Part shown: positions 10,235 to 21,024 of the stretch, one piece after another
Layout of the letters: every line of letters begins with the position of its first letter
Position numbering within the stretch: the first letter of the stretch is position 1
NCBI GenBank assembly: GCA_023897205.1
Contig: JAHWDD010000003.1
Coordinates: 2,359,665-2,423,664 of the forward strand
Length of the DNA stretch: 64,000 nucleotides
Direction of reading: 5' to 3'
Source of the DNA: Exophiala sp. HKRS030
Taxonomy: Eukaryota > Ascomycota > Eurotiomycetes > Chaetothyriales > Herpotrichiellaceae
Notes under the pieces: generated by a model
What the model saw: the letters and a program-made list of their open reading frames with translations, nothing else
Told to the model about the DNA's origin: nothing
Databases searched by the model: none
Translations under genes and position numbers: made by a program

Positions 10235-13104
10235 ATGGACATAGAATCAGCAGATTCGACGACGTGGCACCACTCCTCCCCCCGAAAGCGGGCTCCTAAA
10301 GCGTAAGGATCCTATCTTTCTCACAGCGCCCCCTCTGGGTTCTTCTGCTGACAGATGCATGCCGCTACCAAAAGCTGCCGGCGGTGCCGCCATCAAAAGA
10401 TCAGGTGCACAGGATTGCATCCATGCGAGCCATGTGCCAAGAGGCAATTATCTTGCCATTTCGATGACCATGCGCAAAAGATTCTCGTCACTCGAGGGTA
10501 GGAGTTCCTAGAAATCCACAAGGGGAGCCCCCCGATGCTCACAAATAGCGCAGCTACATCCGCGATCTGGAGAGAAGAGTCGCCTCACTTCAACGTCAGA
10601 GCGAACCGTCATCCAGCAGAGATCCTCCCACCGCGTCTGATGAGCATCCAAGCCTCAATGTGACTACTCTAGAGCTCGGTGCGCGAAGCGGCCGCAAGGT
10701 TCCTTTTTTCCCTTTTCAAATACTAACCCTTCCCTAGAAGCCGCCGACAGAGTCGACCACCACGAGAACAACAACGCCGACAGCAATCAAAATGGTGGTA
10801 CCCACCAACCACCAGGCGTGTCATCACGTCTGCTGCCTCCTGGATCCCGCAACTCGGAGGATTCTGGTGGCTCGATACCAAGTTCCCCGGGGCTCCAAAA
10901 CCCCCTCGCGTTAGGCTTTCCCAGCTACTTTCCGGATACCAGTGGCAGACCGAGTAAGTGACGTTCCAGGCGTTTCGCCATGCTGTGTTTCCGTTCTCTC
11001 ACTTAAGCCGTGTCTTAGTATATCTGGGGACATCGTCCAACTGGTCTTTTGGCCGGAAGGTCCTGGCCATGGCTCATGAGAAGGTCTTGGGAGCACCACT
11101 GCCCCCGGAGAATTTGTTGTTCGAAGGCAAATCGTACGATCTGGAATGGGACGGAGAGAGGAGGCCGGCGAGGAACTCATCATCCCAAGCCGCCGAGATC
11201 TCTCCAGCCCTTCCTTCGGCCGACTTTGCCACGTTCCTGATCAATGCGGTCAAGTTTCACTGTGGCCAAGTCTTTTACCTCTTCGAAGACGAAAGATTTA
11301 CGCAACAGTTTTCGCAGTTCCAAAGGGACCCGACAAAAACAATGGAGGCGTCCAGGCTCTGGTACATTCATTACCTGCTCGTTCTGGCCTTTGGCAAGGC
11401 ATTCGTGGCACCGTCCACCAACGGCAGATCGCGCAAGCCGCCCGGCGCCGAGCTCTTTGTCCACGCCATGACCCTGATGCCCGAGTTTTCGTTCTACGAC
11501 GCCGACCCCATCGAGGAGATACAAGTCTTGTGTTGTGCCGCGCTGTACCTTCAATGCCTCGACTTTCGCGGCGCAGCCTACTGCATGGTGAGATGATGTT
11601 CCGTTCCTCCCGCCCCGCCGCCCTCAATGTTTCCACTACGAGACCGCTCGTGGACTCACTTGATGCGCTAACATAATCTCTCTCTCCCTCCTACAAGATC
11701 GGCCGAGCCCTGCGCAAAGCATTGGAACACGGTATGCACACAAAAATCCACGGCCGGACAAAGATCGACGGTGGGCTGGTCCAGCGCCGCCGCAAGGTGT
11801 GGTGGACGGTCTACGTGCTCGATCGCCAAATGTCGGCCCTCATGGGGGTCCCCTTGGGAGTCGCGGACGAGGCAATCAGTGCCGAACTACCTACTTTTGT
11901 CGACCAACCGCAAAAGTCGACGGCCATGGACATCCAGATCCAACTCTCGCGCGTCTTGGCCCTTGCTCTCAATAGTGCGTTCTGACAACATCATGCCTGT
12001 ATCCTTCGCGAGCGACACGAGACTGACCTGACTCCGAACAGCGGTGTACGGGCCCGCGTTGGGCATCAATAAACGATTCGTGGAAAACACAAGAGAGGCT
12101 CTGAAAGCGCTGGCAAAGACTACGGACCAGTTGAATTCCTCCTTTGGCATCTTCGAGAATGGTGCCATTACTACCATATCCAGGATTTCAGGCTACTTGC
12201 ACCTGCTGTATCATCAAGTAAGGCTCACAGATGCCACCCCGAGTAACCCAAAATGCCTCGGTATTGCTACTGACAGGGTTTTGTCCAGTGTGTGGTGCTC
12301 ATCACACGACCTTTGCTCTACAGCTTCCTCCGCTCTCGGCTAGGCCAATCCATCCATCAGAGTTTGATCGCAACACTGCAGTCGAGTAGCGTCCGCTCGC
12401 TATTGCAGATGTGCGTCGAGTCTGCTCAACAGATTCTGACCATTCTCTTGGCTTTGCAAAGTCATAGCCTCCTAGGTGAGTTTTTGCTTTGGTTCTGTCA
12501 TTTACAAGAACCGCTTCTGCTTCGGCAACCCCGACCGGTCAACTGATGCGTGTACTTTGCTGTTTTCACAGAAAGCTTTCTTCCGTTCGATCTTGACGCC
12601 ACCTTCACGTCAGGGATCTCACTTTTGATCGCGGCCACCGTCGACCCATCTTTGGTCGATCATAGTCACCCACAGTGGCTGCAGCGGACTCACGCAGTAC
12701 TCGACGAGATGGTATCTCGGGGAAACAGGGTCGCCGGAATGATCAAATTGGAACTCTCACAGCTTCAAGACATCCTCGGCCGCCTCCCCCCGCTGGACAA
12801 GGATGGTAGGAATCTTAGAAGAGATCCTCGAGCAACAACCGGTCGTCAGAGCGATCATCTGATGCAGGATGTCAACCGCGTGATGACGGCCAATGTAGGA
12901 GCCACGCAGTCCTCCCGACAGATTCCCGCCGACGCCACCTCCTCCCCTCCATGTATGATGAACCCCCCGGCGGAGAGCAGCGTGAGCGACGAGTTTGTGA
13001 CCGAGTACATTAACTGGCAAGAAGGGTTTCCGGCAGAACAACTCATCAACTTTGCCGAATCAATGGATCTCAGTGCGCTGGATTGGCTTTCAGCGGAGAC
13101 ATAA
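10235..13104 (+). CDS. Zn2Cys6 transcription factor with fungal_trans domain, likely cluster regulator
   Basis: Nine exons (10235-10302, 10375-10497, 10554-10678, 10738-10953, 11019-11587, 11698-11974, 12042-12217, 12289-12475, 12572-13104) give 757 residues. The zinc cluster CRRCRHQKIRC...CEPCAKRQLSC is C-x2-C-x6-C-x5-C-x2-C-x6-C near residues 24-50, followed by the coiled linker YIRDLERRVASLQRQ. IYLGTSSNWSFGRKVL and RRRKVWWTVYVLDRQMSALM are typical of the fungal-specific regulatory domain. The first intron ends at an unusual AAAAG acceptor, but only this choice joins KRAPKA to CRRC in frame; otherwise translation would start at the ATG at 10355. Position at the end of the catabolic genes suggests that it activates them, as PrnA does in the Aspergillus proline cluster. 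Its inducer is unknown. Confidence 0.88.
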
Positions 13105-13874
13105 GACTCTGAAAGTCAAGATCCACCTGAAAAAGGCATCCAGAAATAAGATCCCCCTGGATTTTCGCCAATTATGGAAACTCATCTTGGGACAGGGGCG
13201 TACCAAGAGTCTGCAGCAAAACATCAGACTGTTGCTGTGAGGGTGATGCCGCTCTGTGCTTGCACGCGAATTAGTCGCGAGCGATCACCCATCGAAACTG
13301 CCCAGGTACCAAAGTATGGAAGAATCTCAGTGCAGGCAATGCGCCTCGAAAAGCTTTCCGAAAGGCTTTGCTATATTGGCTTCAGCGAAGAAGTTAAGAG
13401 CGACATGGAATGGATCACCGGTGAGAGATGGTTTCGGGGAGACTTTTTCAAAGGCTCTGGTCCTTTTCTTCTCCCCTACCCCAAATCCAAATCTGTCCTC
13501 GGTCGGATCTTGCTTCTCTGGCCTCTGTTCAGAATTTAGAATCCGAATTCATTTGATCATGAAATTGACATACTCGGCACCATCACCTGAATCAAGCTGC
13601 ATTGTCGGAAGTTCTGTCATACGAATTGTATTATCAACGCCGCCAACATCTCAGTCCAAAACCAACAAAGCCTTCCGGCTGTCCGGCAACGAACCTCCCA
13701 CCTAGTTCAATCCGGAAAGTGAACAACCTAGACACTTATGACAGTTCTCATACGATCTGCACCCATGGAACTATCTATGATGTCGACGATATTATGATCA
13801 CGGTCCTCAGTTCATGGCGAGTCAAACATGCCAGATGGCACAGACAGGCTACGCTTCATTGTGACAACGCCACG
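13105..13874. other. convergent intergenic region
   Basis: About 770 bases between the regulator stop and the stop of the minus-strand RelA/SpoT gene. Short open frames here have no recognisable protein features. It marks the right border of the catabolic cluster. Confidence 0.4.
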
Positions 13875-16145
13875 TCAAGATTTTACATATTGTCTCTTGT
13901 ACTGTCTGGTGATCCATTCCAGAGGGTTTGGAGTCCGAGGGTTTGGATTCCGAGGGTCCTGAGGTTTCCACTGTGCTAGCACCGATAGATACTTCTTGAT
14001 ATGACTTGGCGCCACCCAGTAGAGACCCATTTCAGGATCTGGACGGTGTTCCTTCTTGAATCTGGGCGACGGCCCTGTCGATGTCACAGCAAGCTCATAG
14101 ACCCACGACATTGATCTCCACCGACTGGGTCTGTACCACTCCCGGAAGGGTAACCTATTCCAGTCCGTGTTCGTTTGAGGTTCTGGCGTGTTTCTGTTCA
14201 AAGCTTTATAATAATATCTTTCCTGGTCTGGAAGCGCAATGCTGCCAAGGTCACGTCCAAGAGATATGTCGCCCTGGGTCTGCGCATTACCCAAGTTCAG
14301 AAAGCTGAAGTCGATTGCAGTCGACCAGTCACGGCAGATGTCATTTGTATCTTGCACATCCGTCCTCGGCGTTGTTGGTCCCCACAAGGTAACACCAGGT
14401 CGCGACTGGACAAAAAGTGAAAGTTTGGCCAATCTCAACGCTATTTCGTGATCGTCGCCACACTGTCGGTTCAACATGTCATTGCAGAATTCTTCCAGTC
14501 TGTGGCGCTCGTTCATGTTGAGTGAAGAGAAACATGTTTTCCCAATGAGAATGCGATTGATCTGGCTAATTCTACTCACGTTGGAATATGCTCGGAAAGT
14601 TCTTGCGGCTGATACTTACATAGCGGCTTTTTGTCCACTGGACTCGGTGAACTGTGGACTTAGCTGTCCGCATATCGGGCCTAGGAAGCGGCTGTTCAGT
14701 TGGCCGGTCGTGAGTTGAATTATTGTGGACTTACACGTCTCTTCCCGAGACCCAAAGACTTCTGGCTCTCCAATTACCATCCAAATACTATACCAGCTGC
14801 TCACCAACAAGAGCTTATATAGAAGGTAGATTTCTTGGTCGTCGGTAGCTTTTGAAGCCCCTACCAGGCCGAAGTGCCGGAGCTTGTCATCCACATTATT
14901 CGTGAGTGAGTTGCGCAAAAGTGTTTTGAGTAGGTGAAAATCATCGATTTCGTCCGAGTCGCGTTCGCTGTAAACGGTCTGCCACCACCGACTTTTTTTC
15001 TCCTTTTCAGGGAGAAGGCTCTTGACCAACTGTCTCGTGTTGAATGGCTGACCAGCCAAGTTTTTCCTTATGGAACTGGCTGTGAGCAAGGGGCTGTCTA
15101 TCAAATTGACCATGATATCCAGATAACTGTGGTCTTCCGACCTCTTGTGGGCGTCATTGTCATCGAAGTAGTAGTTCAGAATCCAGGACTTCAATGCGGT
15201 CCTGCTTAACTTTCCATGCTCATGATCCCGTAGATTACGGGATGACTGCTGCAACTCCTGCAGGAGGGTCTCATTTGTGATGGACAGACCGTTGATAGCA
15301 TCTACCATCCGATCCATGGTGGTGTCTTGAGGCAGCTGGAACGGATTCTTGTAGACCATGTCGTGTTCCACTTCAGACCAGGCGTGCATCACGACTGTGG
15401 ATATCTGAACCTCCACCCTGGTTTGCCATGGATACAACTTGGGAAACATTGTCTCGTCCTTTTTTCCCACGTGGAAGTGCACAGCTCTGTAACCCGAGTG
15501 CTTCCATTCTCTGACAATGGCCTCGACGCTGCTCTTCTGGGTGAATGTCCCCTTTGTATACTTTTCAAACTGGGCTACCGCGACTCCTCCCGTAGCCGGG
15601 GTCGTTCGGTCGGGTTTCTCGGGCTTTTCGTAGTCCCTTTTGGAGTGTACCACGATAGGTTTATCGAGGATGCGAAATAGTTGCTCGAATTTCCTGGCGA
15701 TGATAGGGACATCATCGGGGAAGTAGGCTAGGACTCGTACTGCTGCTAGATCCCATATGCGTTCGCTCTTGAGTAAAAGGTCTACGCTCGTGAATGGTGA
15801 CTTTGTCGTCTGTGCTCGAAGTTTGTCACCGATAGATTTCGCGTCTTTTCCTCGGCAGGACAGCTGATATTTGATCTCGTAGCCTTGGTCGTCTACCGGT
15901 GGCGACTTCTTGAATTCATCTGCTACTGTTTGAGCAATATGATAGAACTTAGATCTGTAATCCTCCTCTGTATACACTTTCACAAATGCAGAGACGAAAT
16001 CCATATTCCGCAACACGGATCTTGCAGGTCTTGCAGGTCTTGCAGCGTTCGAAGTTGCCATAATTTCTGTGGGCAGTAATGCTGGAGCTTCAGGAGTATC
16101 AAAGCCAGCAACATCAGGCTCAACAGAACAACACATTGCTAGCAT
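13875..16145 (-). CDS. RelA/SpoT synthetase-domain protein
   Basis: Exons on the minus strand are 16145-14620 and 14565-13875, giving 738 residues. The N-terminal third is a RelA/SpoT nucleotidyltransferase domain: SCRGKDAKSIGDKL (the R-x-K-x3-S-I motif), WDLAAVRVLAYF (with the metal-binding Asp), GYRAVHFHV (equivalent to GYRSIH) and RVEVQISTVVMHAWSEVEHD (with the catalytic Glu). All hallmark synthetase positions I can name are present, while no HD hydrolase, TGS or ACT domain is visible. The remaining about 450 residues are helical-looking and unrecognised, ending with a Pro/Asn-rich repeat. Such domains make (p)ppGpp in bacteria; in fungi the product and role are poorly known. Several ATGs are possible near the N-terminus (16145, 16061, 16004). 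It lies next to Nudix and HET genes. Confidence 0.85.
16021..16045. repeat. 9-bp tandem repeat in the RelA/SpoT gene
   Basis: Nearly three copies of CTTGCAGGT lie in the coding sequence and encode Ala-Arg-Pro repeats close to the N-terminus. This is a simple slippage repeat. Confidence 0.7.
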
Positions 16146-16740
16146 GGTTATGCGAGGTATAATGTGGATTTTATCTCAATCGATGGATTAGGCTGAGGCC
16201 GCCTGACCAGCGCCCTACGGGGTCGAAGAAAGAAGCATCTACATTAGGTAGGATCGACCCACACTTTCCAACTTTAGCTCAACCTTGGAGAGAAAGCAAC
16301 GGGGCGCGGATACAAGGGTCTTCAGCTCCAAACTTCTGATCCGTCAATACCACTACATGGGCAGCCCCAAGCCGTTCCACGCCCTTTCCGGCACTTGGAA
16401 CTGTGCAGAGCCTTTTCATCTCTCACAATCCCCTTCCGTGACAAGGCTTATCCGGTCTTTGACAGCTTCACTAAGGTGGCTCCTTCTAGGCTCCACGTGA
16501 GGGTAGTCCAGAAGAACTTCGGCAGGAAAATTACGGCCCTACCCGTACATTAAGTGGAGGGAGAGGGCGGAGCATTTTGATTACCCGAAAGTTAGCGAGT
16601 ACTTAGAATATCTTTGTAGAGAGTATTGTCGACTCATTTATCGCTCGACTGCCACTGACAAAGTGTGAACCTCTCGCGATAAAGTACAACGCTCGCTGTC
16701 TTCACTCTTTGGCCCCACCCTCCTGCGGCTGCTGCGAGAG
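16146..16740. other. intergenic region, RelA/SpoT promoter
   Basis: Promoter of the RelA/SpoT gene and 3' flank of the first Nudix gene, both on the minus strand. No gene or repeat was recognised. Confidence 0.4.
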
Positions 16741-17358
16741 TCAGATACTTGCAGAGGTTGCCTTTTCTCTTCTCACTCGGAACGCCTCCAGTATAAGCGA
16801 GATGAGTCCTTGATTTGTGACTGAATGATTGCCGTCCCCAATCTTCTGGTCTCTGATCTCGTCCTCGGTGGCCCATGCGAAATTTTGGTGCTCTGTGGGA
16901 TCCAAGGTTACATTTTCGCAGCTTTCGACGTCCACGATGAAGGAAAAACGACACCAGATCATCGTCCCCGTCGAGTTCGGATAAACCTGCCCTGGTTCTC
17001 GACCTGGGCCTTCTGTGACGACGTGAGTGAAGTGTCTGGCCCTCAGCCCGGTCTCCTCCCATAATTCTCGAGCGGCACCGTGGAAGAAGGTGGAATCCTC
17101 GTCATCGTTCACCGCGCCACCCGGTAATTCCCACCTGTTGGGCATGGAGTCGGAGCTCGCGCGCTGGATGACAAGGACCTCGCCGCTGCCGTTGAAGACA
17201 ATGTTGCCGCTCGCCAGGCCACTGTAGGAGGATTTCTTCCCGTGCCTGAGGAGCCATTCATCCGCCGGCATGTTCCATGCAGAAAGAGATTCATCAACCT
17301 TGAATTCAAAGGGGGGGTGTTGCCTGGCTCCTTCCTGGTTTGAGTTTCGTTGTGACAT
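16741..17358 (-). CDS. Nudix hydrolase (paralog 1)
   Basis: Single-exon protein of 205 residues. The core VLVIQRASSDSMPNRWELPGG is followed by RELWEETGL, which keeps the metal-binding Glu residues of the Nudix box. Between GG and REL there are 15 residues rather than the canonical 13, so the first half of the box is off-register. It ends with DPTEHQNFAWATEDEI, which is shared with the second Nudix protein at 20311. Nudix enzymes hydrolyse nucleoside diphosphates linked to another moiety (NADH, ADP-ribose, nucleotide polyphosphates); the substrate cannot be told. No targeting signal is seen. It is transcribed divergently from the HET gene. Confidence 0.9.
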   Translation of the reverse strand: MSQRNSNQEGARQHPPFEFKVDESLSAWNMPADEWLLRHGKKSSYSGLASGNIVFNGSGEVLVIQRASSDSMPNRWELPGGAVNDDEDSTFFHGAARELWEETGLRARHFTHVVTEGPGREPGQVYPNSTGTMIWCRFSFIVDVESCENVTLDPTEHQNFAWATEDEIRDQKIGDGNHSVTNQGLISLILEAFRVRREKATSASI

Positions 17359-18232
17359 TATTGGCAGAGGCCGAAATTGAAAACCAGGATGTGTGTGAGA
17401 GAGAAAACCGATGTGCCTATCAAAAATGAAGGGCCGCGGGGGGGGAATCAGCTGAGACTCATTTCAATCCGGACTTGGGTCGATAAAATGCACCCGGTGA
17501 CGTGTTAACCTCAGCTGTCCAGTCACAAGCCGACCTGTGGACACACGGCGCACAAACATGCTGCCACCAACACGGTCACCTTTAGTGAGTAGGCTTTGAC
17601 ATGGGCCGGCTGAGCTAAACCCTACGGGCTTGAGACATGGACTGGGCTGGGCTCGAGGTGTGGGTTGAACTCTACCTATACAGGGGCCAAAACCAGCCCA
17701 TGTCAAGCCTTACCAGTAAGGCTGAGAAGATATCCTCCGCAAAAATGAACAGCCTCTGATTACCTGCTCGTAACCGAGGAGGATAGCATGACAATTGAGT
17801 TATAGAGAAGAGCATCCGCTCTTTCAACCGTGTCTAGTGAGAAAATGCCTTTGTATAGTCTATGGTTTACAGCGATCCGTGTGCGCGCACGTAAAGCTCC
17901 GAGACAGGCCCTGGCAAAACAAAAGGGCGCGAGGAGATTTGGGCAGGCAGCCTCCCGGGAAAGCGATTGGTTGCGAGACAGTATGGCTTGCGGAGTGGCT
18001 GATAGCGAGGCGAACGATCACGTCCGCTCCTTTGCACGAAAGACGCCTCATCAGTCGTCTGGTGGTCGGGGGCGGCTATATCTACCTTGCAATGCCCTAT
18101 GTCGTGCAAGACACTGATCTCTCAGTCTCAGACCGTCTTTCTCAGGTGGATCTTCCCCCAAAATAGTCCCATAGATGAAAGCATTTGTTGCAAACAAAAC
18201 ACCCTCTTCTCCATCTTGAGAGGACTTCGAAC
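17359..18232. other. divergent region between Nudix 1 and the HET gene
   Basis: 874 non-coding bases with the promoters of both genes. The middle holds a GGGCT-rich repeat structure, listed separately; the rest shows no gene. Confidence 0.45.
17588..17712. repeat. imperfect inverted repeat with internal direct copy
   Basis: The left arm reads AGGCTTTGACATGGGCCGGC. The right arm, read on the minus strand, is AAGGCTTGACATGGGCTGG. A further same-orientation copy, GGCTTGAGACATGGACTGGG, lies between them. The right edge contains the palindrome GCCTTACCAGTAAGGC. This could be a degraded miniature inverted-repeat element or a regulatory hairpin; no target-site duplication is obvious. Confidence 0.45.
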
Positions 18233-20240
18233 ATGGCAGGCAAAGCCACAAGCAAAGGGAGGGAGGAACAGGCCAACCCCTACACCTCCCTCTGTCTGCC
18301 TGACGATCAGTCCATCAGAGTTCTGACCCTTCAGCCTGGGGGACCCAAAGATCCACTCATTGGCGCGCTCGATTTCGCCCATCTCGAATCTGCCGGGGTC
18401 TACCAGGCTTTGTCCTATGTTTGGGGTGACCCAAACGCCAGACACAGCATCTTTCTTGGTACGGCCGAGCTTGAGATCACCACGAGCCTGTACGAAGCGC
18501 TCAAGCGTATTCGAGACCCGAAAAAGTCACGACGTGTCTGGGCCGACCAAATTTGCATCAACCAAAAAGATCGAGCCGAGAGAAGCCAGCAGGTCAAATT
18601 CATGAACATGATTTACAAAAACGCGGACCATGTCTTGGTATGGCTTGGTCTGGATGAAGAAAATCTTGCGGCCAAGGCATTTGACCTGATTCACAGGCTA
18701 GATGAGGCGCTCAACAAACACCAGGAGAAACACTCGAAGCCGAGTGTAGAGTATGTGAAGGGTCTCGAGAATCAGATCGAAAAAGAGGGGAGAGCCCTCG
18801 ATTGCTTGACCGATCTTCCTTGGGTAGGTTTTGAGATGATGAAATGTCAAACAGAACCAGGCACCTGACAAACCATTGATCTCTTCCCAGTTTAAACGAG
18901 GGTGGATCGTTCAGGAGATAGGTACCAAAGCTCCCGCCACCATGTTCTGGGGAGGGTCGGAGATAGACTGGGAGACCCTGCACGGGGTTTGCGAGAGGTT
19001 GACTGACTTTCACCATCTTCGAAGCAAGCTCAACATTCGCACCTCGGACATCAAGTACGTGTTCCAACGGTTCATCGAACCGGACCAGAAGAGCTACCAT
19101 GCGAACCGCTTCAACTTCATTTACGAACTCCATCGAGCCCGCGGTCTTCAGCTCACAGACGCACTGGACCGCGTATTTGCATGGTTGGGCCATTACTCTG
19201 TTCGTGGCAAGAACCAGCAACTCGCCATGCTCGAGGCGAAGTACGACAAGTCGGTGGCCGAGGTGTACACCGATGTTGCGAAACGCTCATTGCTCGGTGA
19301 GAATGACGAAGCGACCGGATCTGCTCTGATCGCACTGGCAGCTGTGCAGCACAAGAGCCTGCCATCGGCAAAGACCAGGGATGATGAGAGCGACGTCCAT
19401 GAGACAGCTAGGACTGCCGACAACGACGACAAATTACCGACTTGGGTGCCAGACTGGAGAAGGTCCAATCAGTCGTTCATTCTCTCCGAGCCCATTGTCC
19501 CCCATCGCGCCCACGGCACTTCATCGCCGGAGATTGACATTATGAGAGACAAACCGATCCTCAAAATCGGTGGGGTCATTTTTGATAGGGTGAAATGGTG
19601 CAGTCGGTTACTCAGGGCCAAGGAATTCCACCCGAGACCAGTTCGGGAGGAGCCAGTCCGGGAGGAGGCTGAGCTGGCGATAGACTACCTGTGGCGTGAG
19701 GGTTGTGACCAGGGCGGCCAGTTCGACCTTAGCGTGAGGTACCCAAACGGTCAAGAAGCACTTTTCGCTCTGATGCAGACGTTGAGCAATGGCTGCGTGC
19801 AAATTGCCGGCCGGGAAGGCAAGGCATATCGAGACATTCCCTGCAGCAGGTGGCTGGAACAACAAGCAGCGTACCTGGCAAAGGTCTTTGATTTGAGTTC
19901 ATGTTCGTCGTGCCCGAAGCTCCATCGGCTTGCCGAGGAGGCGGCAAAGGGTGACGAGCATCACGAAGGAGAGCAGTGGAGTCGAGCAGCCAACGGAGCC
20001 TCGAAGAATCGAAAGTTTGCGAGAACCGACAGTGGCTATTACGTCTTGGGGCCGGAGGTCATGGAGGAGACGGACATTATTTGCGTCCTCTTTGGGGGAA
20101 AGATGCCATTTTGCCTGCGGCCTTGGAACTCCCACTACCTTCTCGTGGGAGAGTGTTATGTGCATGGCTTGATGGATGGAGAGGCGATGGAGATGCTTCG
20201 TCAAGGCCTCATTCCCCAAGAAACGTTTGAGATTGTCTGA
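18233..20240 (+). CDS. HET-domain (heterokaryon incompatibility) protein
   Basis: Exons 18233-18823 and 18891-20240 give 646 residues. The HET domain is clear: YQALSYVWGD (about 58-67), then WADQICINQKDRAERSQQV and MNMIYKNADHVLVWLG, then after the intron FKRGWIVQEIG. The C-terminal half has no recognised domain, though GYYVLGPEVMEETDIICVLF and the C-terminal LVGECYVHGLMDGEAM are typical of the long HET-protein family. HET domains trigger cell death or rejection after fusion with non-self hyphae and have a TIR-like fold. It is divergent from one Nudix gene and convergent with another (70 bp between stops). Confidence 0.93.
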
Positions 20241-20310
20241 AGCTGGATGGACAGTGCGTGTAAACCAAGAAACCTGATGCTTTTCTCCAGAGATGATTTC
20301 AACTTTGTAT

Positions 20311-21024
20311 TCATTCCCACTTCTGAGTTTCCTGAAACGCTTCGATGATGGTGTGCTCCAATTCTTCGAATGTAAACGATAGCTCCATTCCTCCGGATTG
20401 CCTGGCCCTTACTTCCTCTTCGGTTGCCCAGACGTATCGCTGATGCTCGTTCGGATTCAACCTTACATCGAGGCGGCCTTGACGGTCCTTTGCCGCCTCG
20501 ACCGGAAAATTGAACTTGCATATCTTCTTTCCCGAACGGCTGGAAAAAATGTGCGCTTTGCCAACTGGACGCGATATACTCTTTGCCCTGAGACCCGCCT
20601 CCTCCCATAGCTCCCTCGCGACGGTATGCAGTATACTTTCATCCTCGTCCTCGCAGCCTCCGCCCGGAAGTTCCCAGCGATCCGGCATGCTGTCGTCAGG
20701 CGAGCGTTGAATCAGCAAGATGCGAGGTAGCGAGGGATTCTCCGAGGTGTCAAAGACGAGAGCGCCGGTGGCGATGTAGTCGTATTGAGGGTCAGGGTGC
20801 TTTGACAGATAAGCTGCTTGCGAGTCAGTGAAGGGTGAAGCTGATGGGTCGATTCTGAAGTCGTGGGGTGGAAGCAGTGGCTCCCGAATTCCCGACATCG
20901 TGAGTGTGGAATAAGTGCTCTTCAAAACACTCGTTGAGGAATATCCCCAACATGGAGGTGGAAATCTAGATCTGTAGAATACCTTCCTAGGTAACAGCCA
21001 GGTTGCAAATGAGCATCGAGCCAC
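20311..21024 (-). CDS. Nudix hydrolase (paralog 2)
   Basis: Single exon of 237 residues, or 195 if translation starts at the internal ATG at 20898. The Nudix box GGGCEDEDESILHTVARELW followed by EEAGL is canonical (G-x5-E-x7-RE-x2-EE-x-GL). It is preceded by LLIQRSPDDSMPDRWELP and followed by NPNEHQRYVWATEEEV, matching paralog 1 closely. The extra 42 N-terminal residues have several Arg/Lys and no acidic residue, so they could be a mitochondrial presequence or simply leader sequence. Its stop faces the HET stop at close range. The substrate is unknown. Confidence 0.88.
   Translation of the reverse strand: MARCSFATWLLPRKVFYRSRFPPPCWGYSSTSVLKSTYSTLTMSGIREPLLPPHDFRIDPSASPFTDSQAAYLSKHPDPQYDYIATGALVFDTSENPSLPRILLIQRSPDDSMPDRWELPGGGCEDEDESILHTVARELWEEAGLRAKSISRPVGKAHIFSSRSGKKICKFNFPVEAAKDRQGRLDVRLNPNEHQRYVWATEEEVRARQSGGMELSFTFEELEHTIIEAFQETQKWE

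Noticed and set aside
10355..10497. Zn2Cys6 regulator starting at the ATG at 10355
   Set aside because: Possible, but the upstream exon MDIESADSTTWHH...KRAPKA joins the zinc cluster in frame and has the typical basic approach to it, so I prefer the longer model.
288..13104. Plain equivalent of the Aspergillus prn cluster
   Set aside because: No proline permease is present, and the aminotransferase, carrier and flavin oxidase are extra; kept only as the alternative explanation.
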